Positions 57,763 to 64,000 of a stretch of 64,000 nucleotides of DNA are shown here, piece after piece. Under the pieces are notes generated by a model. That model was not told the origin of the DNA and ran no database searches. It saw nothing but the letters and a program-made list of their open reading frames with translations. A program made the position numbers and the translations under genes. Numbering within the stretch: position 1 is the stretch's first letter; every line of letters starts with the position of its first letter. Source of the stretch: Brevundimonas sp. Root608 (lineage in GTDB: Bacteria; Pseudomonadota; Alphaproteobacteria; Caulobacterales; Caulobacteraceae); the NCBI RefSeq assembly GCF_001427825.1, contig NZ_LMGT01000010.1, forward strand, positions 35,125 through 99,124. The letters run 5' to 3'.

Positions 57763-60264
57763 ATGAAGCCACCCCGCCAACGGCCCCCGCTGAACCTGAC
57801 CGAACCGGATCCGGAGGCCGGGATCGCCGACTCCGCGCCCGCGGCGGATCAGCCGCCGGCCGAGCCCGTCGCCGACCGTCCGATGTCCGAGCGCCGCAAA
57901 CGCCGGCTGGCCGAGGAGCAGCGCCGTGCCGAGGAGCGAGCGGCCGTCGAGGCGGCTCGCGCGGACCCCTGGCCGGCCGGTGCGCTCGAGCTGGCGGTGT
58001 CCGCCGACGCGCCGCCGGTCGCCCGCGACCCCGCCCCTGTGCCGACATCGGTGCGCCGGCGCGAAACCGCCGCGCCGTCGGGCCGGCACGCCTATCTGGT
58101 CGCCGGCGTCGCCTCGGCCCTGTGGATCGGCGGCGTCGCGGCCTGGTTCATGTACGAGTTCGGTTCGGGCGCCGTGGAGCTGGAGCCGTTGCGGTTGGCG
58201 GTCTATGCGCTGATCGCCCTGGCCCCGGCCGGTATGGCGATCATGCTGGCCCACGCCGTCCGCCAGGGCGCCGGCCTGGCCGTCGAAACCCGCCGCGCCC
58301 GCGAATTGTCCGAGGCCCTCGTCGCTCCGACCGCCCTGGCGGCGCAGCAGACCGGCGAGGTCCTTCAGTCCCTGCGCAACGACATTGATCAGGCGTCGCT
58401 CGCGGCCGAGCGGGCCCGCAACGATATGGCCCTGTTGCGCGAAGCCCTGTCGCAGGAAACCACTCGTCTCAACGAGGCCGCCGAGGTCGCCGGCCGCACC
58501 GCACGCAGGCTGACGGAACAGCTGGGCGGCGAACGCACCCAGATGGCGGCGCTGGGCGTCCAGCTGGACTCCCAGGCTGCCGGCGTGATCGACGCCGTCG
58601 AGCGCCAGTCGCGCATGGTGGTCGACGCCTCGGACCTGGCCCAGACCCAGCTCCGCGAAGCCGAGGCCGCTCTGGCGGCCCGGGCCGCGGATTTGGCCGC
58701 CGCCGCGGGCGAGGCCCAGGACGCCGCGCGCGTGGCCGCCGACGATCTGGCCCGGCAGACCCTGCGCCTCGAGAACGCCGGTTCCGGCGTCGCTGAACAG
58801 ATCCAGTCCGTCGAGGAAGGCCTGGGCCAGCAACGTGCGGCGCTGGTCACCGCCGCCTATGCCCTGCGCACCGATCAGGAGGACTTCTCCGCACAGGTCG
58901 AAAGCCAGCGGGCCCAGCTGACCGAACAGCTTTCGGCCAGCCGCACGGCCGCCGGCGAACTGGGCGAGACCTCGACCCGCACGGCCGAAACGATCAGGGA
59001 TCTGGTCGAGGCCGCGACCGATCAATTCCGCGCCCTGGTCGAGATGTCCCAGCGCGAGGCCGATGGGTTCGACGCGGCCACCAAGCTGGCGCTGGACCGG
59101 TTCGAGGCCTTGGCCGCCGAGGCGCGCGACGCGCTCGTCGAGGAAACCCGCCTGGCGCTGTCGGCGCTGCAGGCCACAGCCGAGGAATCCCGCGCCGCCG
59201 CCGCCGAGGCGGCTGAACAGGCCAGCATGCGGGCGGACCGGCTCGGCGAAGCCCTGTTCGAAGCGGCGCAAAAGGCCGATCAGGCGGCCGACGCCCGCGT
59301 CGACAGCGCGCGCAAGATCGTGGTGGAGACCGGCGGACTGGTCGACGAGGCCGGCGAACGGGCGCTGGAGCAGCTGGAATCCACGCTCGAACGCATGAAT
59401 GCGGCCCTCGCCCGGATCGGCGAGACCATAGGCGATCTGGACGAACGCGCCGCCCGCCTGCCGGAAGAGGCGCAGAAGCGGATCGACGCCGTGCGAACGT
59501 CGGTGGAAGACGGCCTGGCGGCCCTTTCCGCGGCCTCCCAGAAGGCCGCCGCCGACACCGAGGCGCTGGACTCCGGCTTCCAGGAGCGGGTGCGCCGCAA
59601 CTACGACATGCTGACCGAGGCCGTCCGGCTTATGGGGGTGGTGTCGGGCGACACGCCGGCCATCCGCCGCCGTGAACCCGCGCCGGTTTCGCCCCCGGTC
59701 GAACCGGAAGCCCCGCGCGAGCGCCCCGCCAAGGGGGAGGAATCGCGCGGTTTCGGCCTGCGCGGGCGGCTGAAACTGGAGCCGATGCCGGGTTCGGCGC
59801 CGCCGGCGACATCGACGGAAGACCGTCTGGGCTGGAGCGACCTCGTCGACGACGGCCCCGGCGAGGCGCCGCTGGACCTCGATACGCCGGTCATGCCGGT
59901 CGCCGACATCGCCGGACTGGAGGACCGCGTCATCGCCGCCATCCGGCGCATGGGCGTCGATCCCAACGCCCTCCTGCCCCGGTCCCGCATCGAGGAGGCC
60001 GCGCAGGCTGTGGCCCAGCGGGATCCGGACCGCGCGCGCCAGATCGTCCGCCGCGTGGCGCCCGCCGCGGTGCGCAGCGTCTCCCGCCGGGTCCTGACCG
60101 ATCCGGATCTGCGCGGAGACGCGGAGGCCTACGTCCGGGCCTTCGCCCGCGATCTGACGGCGAGAGCCGACGCGGGCGACGCGGCCGGCATCCAGGCCCG
60201 CCTGACCTCCGACGGCGGCCGGGCCTATATGTTGCTGGACGCCGCCATCGGCGATCTCGCCTGA
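57763..60264 (+). CDS. tipN: TipN-like polar coiled-coil membrane protein
   Basis: An 833-residue protein with a basic, proline-rich cytoplasmic N-terminus (about 1-108), two membrane helices (about 110-131 and 145-165) and a very long Ala/Glu-rich coiled coil (about 170-620), then a charged linker and a helical C-terminal domain (LEDRVIAAIRRMGVDPNALL, DPDRARQIVRRVAPAAVRSV). Two membrane helices followed by a giant coiled coil is the layout of Caulobacter TipN, which marks the new pole and orients division and flagellar assembly. The name rests on architecture, length and host lineage, not on a sequence comparison; a generic coiled-coil protein is the alternative. Confidence 0.6.
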   Translation: MKPPRQRPPLNLTEPDPEAGIADSAPAADQPPAEPVADRPMSERRKRRLAEEQRRAEERAAVEAARADPWPAGALELAVSADAPPVARDPAPVPTSVRRRETAAPSGRHAYLVAGVASALWIGGVAAWFMYEFGSGAVELEPLRLAVYALIALAPAGMAIMLAHAVRQGAGLAVETRRARELSEALVAPTALAAQQTGEVLQSLRNDIDQASLAAERARNDMALLREALSQETTRLNEAAEVAGRTARRLTEQLGGERTQMAALGVQLDSQAAGVIDAVERQSRMVVDASDLAQTQLREAEAALAARAADLAAAAGEAQDAARVAADDLARQTLRLENAGSGVAEQIQSVEEGLGQQRAALVTAAYALRTDQEDFSAQVESQRAQLTEQLSASRTAAGELGETSTRTAETIRDLVEAATDQFRALVEMSQREADGFDAATKLALDRFEALAAEARDALVEETRLALSALQATAEESRAAAAEAAEQASMRADRLGEALFEAAQKADQAADARVDSARKIVVETGGLVDEAGERALEQLESTLERMNAALARIGETIGDLDERAARLPEEAQKRIDAVRTSVEDGLAALSAASQKAAADTEALDSGFQERVRRNYDMLTEAVRLMGVVSGDTPAIRRREPAPVSPPVEPEAPRERPAKGEESRGFGLRGRLKLEPMPGSAPPATSTEDRLGWSDLVDDGPGEAPLDLDTPVMPVADIAGLEDRVIAAIRRMGVDPNALLPRSRIEEAAQAVAQRDPDRARQIVRRVAPAAVRSVSRRVLTDPDLRGDAEAYVRAFARDLTARADAGDAAGIQARLTSDGGRAYMLLDAAIGDLA

Positions 60265-60343
60265 CACGGGAACGGGCATGCGAGACCGGTCCCGAAGGCG
60301 ATTTCGTCTTGACGGGGGCCACGGGATGGCGACACCGTTCGCG

Positions 60344-60365
60344 CTGTCACGCATCTGTCACGCGT
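60344..60365. repeat. Two tandem 11-bp units before the peptidase-like gene
   Basis: CTGTCACGCAT is directly followed by CTGTCACGCGT, with one mismatch, ending 11 bp before the ATG at 60377. The one-turn period is what an operator for a dimeric regulator would show; it would also block ribosome access if bound. Confidence 0.4.
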
Positions 60366-60376
60366 AAGCAGGGTCC

Positions 60377-60976
60377 ATGCCCGACATAGCCGACGAGACG
60401 CCGCCCGATCATCGCCCCGCGATCGTGATCTGCGCATATGACGCCGATGACACCGGCTGGGACCCCGTCGAGGACCTGTCCGGCCGACCCTGGAGCCCCT
60501 CCGGGGTTCGAACGGTCGCTGTCCCGGGCGGAGAGCCCGACGTCCTGGCCGAAACCCTGGCCACGCATCTTGACGACCGGCACTGCCGGGCCGTGTTGCT
60601 GGTGGGGCGCACGCGCCGCAGCGCCGCCTTCAGATTGCAGATCCGGGCCGAGAACCGTTCACTGGACGGCGTGCGGCGCCTCACGAGCGTCGGTCCCGCC
60701 GTCGCAAGGGCGACGGCGCCGGCGGCGGACATCGTCGGCGCGCTCAACGAGGCGGGGCTGCGGGTCGAGACCAGCTCGGACGCCGAGGACGATGCGGGCA
60801 GCTATCTGCTGTACCGGGTGCTCTCGGCCCTGCCGGAAGGGCTGGACACGCCGGCCGTAGGGCTGCTTCGAGCGCCCGAAAACGCCTCCGACGCCGAGGT
60901 TCAGCGTGCGGTGAAGGCCGCGGCCGAGGCGATGGCGCGTCACCTGTCGCCCCTGCCCCGCTCGCGCGCCAGCTGA
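60377..60976 (+). CDS. Pyroglutamyl-peptidase-like protein, probably inactive
   Basis: A 199-residue protein whose later half resembles the C15 pyroglutamyl-peptidase fold: LLVGRTRRSAAFRLQIRAEN, then ADIVGALNEAGLRVETSSD, DDAGSYLLYRVL and TPAVGLLRAPENA. In active C15 enzymes these segments hold Glu (E-x-x-A-x-N), Cys (AG-x-Y-x-C-N) and His (F-x-H-x-P). Here they read Gln88, Leu145 and Arg165, so all three catalytic residues appear replaced. It may be a scaffold or binding protein. It follows the TipN-like gene and overlaps the convergent MFS gene by 37 bp. The alignment is by eye. Confidence 0.6.
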   Translation: MPDIADETPPDHRPAIVICAYDADDTGWDPVEDLSGRPWSPSGVRTVAVPGGEPDVLAETLATHLDDRHCRAVLLVGRTRRSAAFRLQIRAENRSLDGVRRLTSVGPAVARATAPAADIVGALNEAGLRVETSSDAEDDAGSYLLYRVLSALPEGLDTPAVGLLRAPENASDAEVQRAVKAAAEAMARHLSPLPRSRAS

Positions 60977-62118
60977 CCTCGCAGCGGGAGCGCGGCCAGC
61001 AGGCCGGCGGCCGCCATCGCCGCCATCGCCCAGTAGCCGCCTGCCCCGTACCGGTCGTAGAGGGCGCCTGACGCGGCCGTGGCCAGACCGATCAGGACCC
61101 CGGCCGACAGCACCGAACTGAGCATCTGCCCCGCGGTCTGGCTGTCGCGCGGGGCCAGCTGCTCGACGATCTGGATTCCCGCGAGAAAGGTGGCCGCGAA
61201 GGTCAGGGCGTGCAGCCCCTGCAGGGGCCACAGCAGCCACAGCGGCGGGGCGAAGGCCATGGCGCTCCAGCGGACCACGGCGGCGGCCGCGCCGACGACG
61301 AGCATGATCCAGGGATCGACGCCCGCGCGGCGGCGCCAGGGTTCGAACAGCCACATCAGGGCGATCTCGGCCACGACGCCGAAGGCCCAGAGCTGGCCGG
61401 TGACGGCCTCGCTGATCCCCTCGGCCTTCCACAGGATGGCGGAGAAGCCGTACTGGTAGGCGTGCGCCGCCTGGACCGCGCCGATGGCGAAGATGGCGGT
61501 CATGAAGGTCGGGTCCTTCACCAGCCGGCCGAGGCCGCGGAACCGTTCGCGGCCGCGCAAGGGCGCCCCATCGGCCGCCGGCTCGGGCGGCAGGGCCAGG
61601 ACCGCGACCACGGCCAGGCCGAGGGAGGCGACGACCAGCCAGACGATGATCGCGTCGGCCGGCAGGGTCAGCAGCATCGCGCCCATGACCATGTTGGCGG
61701 CGACGAAGGCCGCGGAGCCGAAGGCCCGGGGCAAGGCGAAGGTGTAGCCCAGCCGGCCGGCCAGACGCAGGTTCAGCACGTCGGTCAGGGGCACCAGAAT
61801 CCCCATGGCGGTGGCGCCGACGAACCAGCAGGCCGCCCAGGCGAGATAGCCGTCCACGAGGCCGGCGGCGCCGTAGCCGAGCGTCATGACCACGCCCAGC
61901 AGGGCGATGGGGGTGCGCCGGAGTCGGAAGCCGTCGGCCCAGACCGCCAGCAACGGGCCGGTGATGATTCTGGCCAGCATGGGGACGGCCAGCAGGGTCC
62001 CGATCTGCGCGCCGCTCAACCCCCGCGAGCTTAACCATAAGCCTGCAAACGGAAGGCTGACCCCGGTGGCGCCGAAGAGCAACACATACTGCAAAGCCAG
62101 GCGCTGGGCGGCGGTCAT
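60940..62118 (-). CDS. MFS transporter, MFS_1-like (HcaT/LacY-type)
   Basis: A 392-residue inner-membrane transporter with 12 predicted segments in two six-helix halves. The opening ALQYVLLFGATGVSLPFAGL, then WLSSRGLSGAQIGTLLAVPM and ARIITGPLLAVWADGF, is typical of the MFS_1-like group around HcaT and nucleoside/proton symporters. The second half starts near DPTFMTAIFAIGAVQAAHA. The substrate cannot be read. Its 3' end overlaps the peptidase-like gene by 37 bp on the opposite strand, and it diverges from the DUF423 gene across 49 bp. Confidence 0.88.
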   Translation of the reverse strand: MTAAQRLALQYVLLFGATGVSLPFAGLWLSSRGLSGAQIGTLLAVPMLARIITGPLLAVWADGFRLRRTPIALLGVVMTLGYGAAGLVDGYLAWAACWFVGATAMGILVPLTDVLNLRLAGRLGYTFALPRAFGSAAFVAANMVMGAMLLTLPADAIIVWLVVASLGLAVVAVLALPPEPAADGAPLRGRERFRGLGRLVKDPTFMTAIFAIGAVQAAHAYQYGFSAILWKAEGISEAVTGQLWAFGVVAEIALMWLFEPWRRRAGVDPWIMLVVGAAAAVVRWSAMAFAPPLWLLWPLQGLHALTFAATFLAGIQIVEQLAPRDSQTAGQMLSSVLSAGVLIGLATAASGALYDRYGAGGYWAMAAMAAAGLLAALPLRGQLARERGRGDR

Positions 62119-62167
62119 GGAGCGCGCAATAGCAGACTCGCAGGATTCTGTCGGCTAGCGTTCCGTC

Positions 62168-62539
62168 ATGAAAGTGATGCGCAGCCTGGCGGTCTTCGCC
62201 GCCGTGAACGGAGCGATGGCCGTGGCCATCGGCGCGTTCGCCGCCCATGGCGCCGGGCCGCAGATCAAGACCCTGCTGACGACCGGCGGCCACTATCAGC
62301 TGGTCCACGCCGTGCTGGCCCTGGTCTGCGCCATCTGGCCGTCCGGTTCGCGTCTCGTGGCCGCGGCCGGCTGGCTGGCGGCGGCGGGCGGACTGGTGTT
62401 CTGCCTCGCCCTGTCGGCCGTCGCCCTTCTGAGCCTGCCTGTCATGGGAGCGGTCGCCCCGATCGGCGGCGTTCTGATGATCGCGGCTTGGCTTTTACTC
62501 GCCGTTACCGCATTGCGGTCACAAACCGTCACCGCCTGA
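62168..62539 (+). CDS. DUF423 membrane protein (YgdD-like)
   Basis: A 123-residue protein with four membrane helices. The DUF423 signature is visible: AVNGAMAVAIGAFAAHG at the start, YQLVHAVLAL in the middle and MGAVAPIGGVLMIAAWLLL at the end. The family is widespread in proteobacteria and of unknown function. The start is the ATG at 62168. Proline iminopeptidase follows after 28 bp, so the two are probably co-transcribed. Confidence 0.9.
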   Translation: MKVMRSLAVFAAVNGAMAVAIGAFAAHGAGPQIKTLLTTGGHYQLVHAVLALVCAIWPSGSRLVAAAGWLAAAGGLVFCLALSAVALLSLPVMGAVAPIGGVLMIAAWLLLAVTALRSQTVTA

Positions 62540-62567
62540 ACGGCGCGAACAGAGATCCGATTATCGT

Positions 62568-63542
62568 ATGGCTTTCCCTGCGCCCGAAACGTCCCGCCGT
62601 GAACTGTTCCCCGAGATCGAGCCCTACGCCACCGGCTACATGCCGACCGGCGGCGTGCACGAGATCTATTATGAGGAATGCGGCAATCCCCAGGGCCTGC
62701 CGGTCGTCGTCCTGCACGGCGGCCCGGGCGGCGCGGTCAATCCGGGGATGCGGCGCTATTTCGATCCCGCGAAATACCGCATCGTCCTGTTCGACCAGCG
62801 CGGCTGCGGCCGGAGCCGGCCCAACGCCTCGCTGGAAGAGAATACGACCTGGACGCTGATCGAGGACATCGAGCGCCTGCGCGAGCTGCTGGGCGTCGAC
62901 AAATGGGTGGTGTTCGGCGGCAGCTGGGGATCGACGCTGTCGATGGCCTACGCCATCACCCATCCCGAGCGCGCCGAGGCGCTGCTGCTGCGCGGCATCT
63001 TCCTGCTGACCAGGCCGGAACTGCACTGGTTCTACCAGGACGGGGCCTCCAACATCTTCCCCGACGCCTGGGAGCGATTCCTGGCCCCCATCCCCGAGGA
63101 CGAGCGCCACGATCTGATGGGCGCCTACTACAAGCGGCTGACCGGCGACGACAAGGCGGAGCGCGAGCGCTGCGCCATCGCCTGGTCCAGCTGGGAAGGC
63201 GAGACCGTCAGCGTCGAGGGCCCGGACGCGCGTCCGGACAAGTTCGCCGAGCCCGAGTTCGCGGTCGCCTTCGCCCGCATCGAATGCTGGTACTTCATGA
63301 ACGGCGGCTTCTTCCCCGAGGAAGGCTGGCTGCTGAAGAACATCGGCCGGATCAGGCACATCCCCTGCTGGATCGCCCAGGGACGGTTCGACGTGGTGAC
63401 GCCGATCGCCAGCGCCTGGGCCCTGCACCGGGCCTGGCCGGAAGCGAAGCTGGACATCGTCAAGGACGCCGGCCACGCCTCGACCGAGCCCGGCATCGTC
63501 GACAGCCTCGTCCGGGCCACGGACTGGGCGGCGGGGCTCTAG
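62568..63542 (+). CDS. pip: Proline iminopeptidase
   Basis: A 324-residue alpha/beta-hydrolase that releases N-terminal proline from peptides. The oxyanion HGGPGGAVNP, DQRGCGRSRP, nucleophile serine 119 in FGGSWGSTLS, the helical cap with LLRGIFLLTRPELHWFYQDG, the acid in QGRFDVVTP and the histidine in DAGHAST form the complete S33 set. Length is typical. The start is the ATG at 62568. The terminal repeat element begins two bases beyond the stop. Confidence 0.95.
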   Translation: MAFPAPETSRRELFPEIEPYATGYMPTGGVHEIYYEECGNPQGLPVVVLHGGPGGAVNPGMRRYFDPAKYRIVLFDQRGCGRSRPNASLEENTTWTLIEDIERLRELLGVDKWVVFGGSWGSTLSMAYAITHPERAEALLLRGIFLLTRPELHWFYQDGASNIFPDAWERFLAPIPEDERHDLMGAYYKRLTGDDKAERERCAIAWSSWEGETVSVEGPDARPDKFAEPEFAVAFARIECWYFMNGGFFPEEGWLLKNIGRIRHIPCWIAQGRFDVVTPIASAWALHRAWPEAKLDIVKDAGHASTEPGIVDSLVRATDWAAGL

Positions 63543-63543
63543 G

Positions 63544-63757
63544 TTTCAAAGACCGGAGCGAGGTTCTCCCTCCCGCTTGAGGGAGGGTGCGGCCTTCCCA
63601 TCCGCTCATCCCCGCCAAAGCCGGGACCCAGTGCTTTGGGTGATCCGGCGGCTCCGGTGATCTTCGTCCGCCCGTCCCATGCAGCGTGCGCCGCGAAAGA
63701 ACGGGGTCCCGGCTTTCGCCGGGATGCACGGAATCCATTGCCATTTTCAAAGACCGG
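63544..63757. repeat. Palindromic repeat element flanked by a 13-bp direct repeat
   Basis: TTTCAAAGACCGG occurs at 63544-63556 and again at 63745-63757. Between the copies are a CCCTCCC/GGGAGGG hairpin (63568-63587) and a larger inverted repeat with 23-nt arms at 63607-63629 and 63704-63726 (two mismatches). The small hairpin may also terminate pip transcription. The layout suggests an inserted MITE- or REP-like element with a target duplication. Confidence 0.65.
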
Positions 63758-64000
63758 GCAGGCTGAAGCGCTCGCCGGCGTTTCCGCCGGAAAGGGACGG
63801 GGAGGTCGCGGAGCGCGGGCGGCTAGCCCGGAACCGATATGTGGCCCCCTGCTTTCGCGTTACGGGGACCGGACTGTGTTTTCGGCGTCGCCGCCTGTGC
63901 TCCGCGTGATCGCGGCTTCCGAGCGCTTCGGGGCGGGCATCGCATGGCCAGCCGGGGTTTGCCTGTTTTCGGCCCCCGACCTCTCGCCATTTAGGCCCTT
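63758..64000. other. Right-edge sequence, no feature recognised
   Basis: About 240 bp to the window end. A GTG at about 63876 opens a plus-strand frame that runs to the edge, and a minus-strand frame is open from the edge to about 63867, but neither has a ribosome-binding site, codon pattern or family match I can support. A CCGGCG/CGCCGG hairpin lies near 63775. No tRNA or rRNA signature is visible. Confidence 0.5.

Noticed and set aside
63758..64000. Right edge as an rRNA leader, tmRNA or other structured RNA
   Set aside because: No conserved rRNA, tmRNA, RNase P or SRP RNA sequence could be recognised on either strand.

Overview
The window is about 64 kb of very GC-rich, tightly packed chromosomal DNA. 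Gene content points to an alphaproteobacterium of the Caulobacteraceae, most likely Brevundimonas or a close relative. The indicators are an aroB-aroK-xerD-accA block, a Caulobacter-type holdfast-like polysaccharide locus (hfsA/B/D-like genes with an initiating sugar transferase, a flippase and two glycosyltransferases), a TipN-like polarity protein, DUF3126 next to cysE, tandem RcnB-like proteins and a crtZ/B/I/Y carotenoid cluster. The genus is inferred from gene content only. I see no prophage, insertion sequence, CRISPR array or rRNA gene. One tRNA (Ser, anticodon GCU) is present.

Layout. 1-5003: shikimate genes aroB (cut by the left edge) and aroK, xerD, a HicB/HicA toxin-antitoxin pair, accA, and a response regulator coupled to an unknown protein. 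5000-9664: an Atm1-like ABC exporter, an acyl-CoA dehydrogenase and an SCP2-domain protein separated by a palindromic intergenic repeat, an unknown membrane protein, and tRNA-Ser. 9785-18175: polysaccharide locus, with a four-gene operon (sugar-phosphate transferase, Wzx-type flippase, two GT2 enzymes) facing a lipoprotein, an HfsB-like and an HfsA-like gene; an HfsD-like export lipoprotein diverges from hfsA across a spacer with a near-consensus CtrA site. 18209-21269: a Sel1-like protein, a glutathione transferase and two adjacent RcnB-like proteins that share a GTTCAG-N5-GTTCAT promoter element. 21375-38944: mostly housekeeping genes (ppk-ppx, ligA, pepP, prmA, cysE, Nudix, nitroreductase), plus a histone-H1-like protein and a 36-residue membrane ORF.

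38981-44313: complete histidine degradation as two divergent pairs, hutG-hutI and hutU-hutH, with only 25 bp between the start codons. 44666-49852: carotenoid genes idi (type 2), crtZ, crtB, crtI and crtY, enough to turn GGPP into zeaxanthin; crtE and crtW are not in the window. 49890-57258: a secreted protein made of five PPC-type modules, folD, a LemA-TPM-TPM envelope cluster, and an EEP phosphodiesterase whose 3' end overlaps a convergent phospholipase D gene. 57448-63542: a small membrane protein, the TipN-like coiled-coil protein, a pyroglutamyl-peptidase-like protein that appears to lack its catalytic residues, an MFS transporter, a DUF423 protein and proline iminopeptidase. The last 460 bp hold a repeat element bracketed by a 13-bp direct repeat, then sequence I do not recognise.

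The most interesting leads are: the promoter element shared by the two RcnB-like genes and their arginine/acid repeat tracts; the 13-bp direct repeat around the terminal repeat; the apparent pseudo-peptidase beside TipN; the lysine-less P-loop in the HfsB-like protein; three convergent gene pairs whose stop codons interlock on one CTAG; and the H1-like protein with an amphipathic tail. No single locus is clearly an entirely new system.
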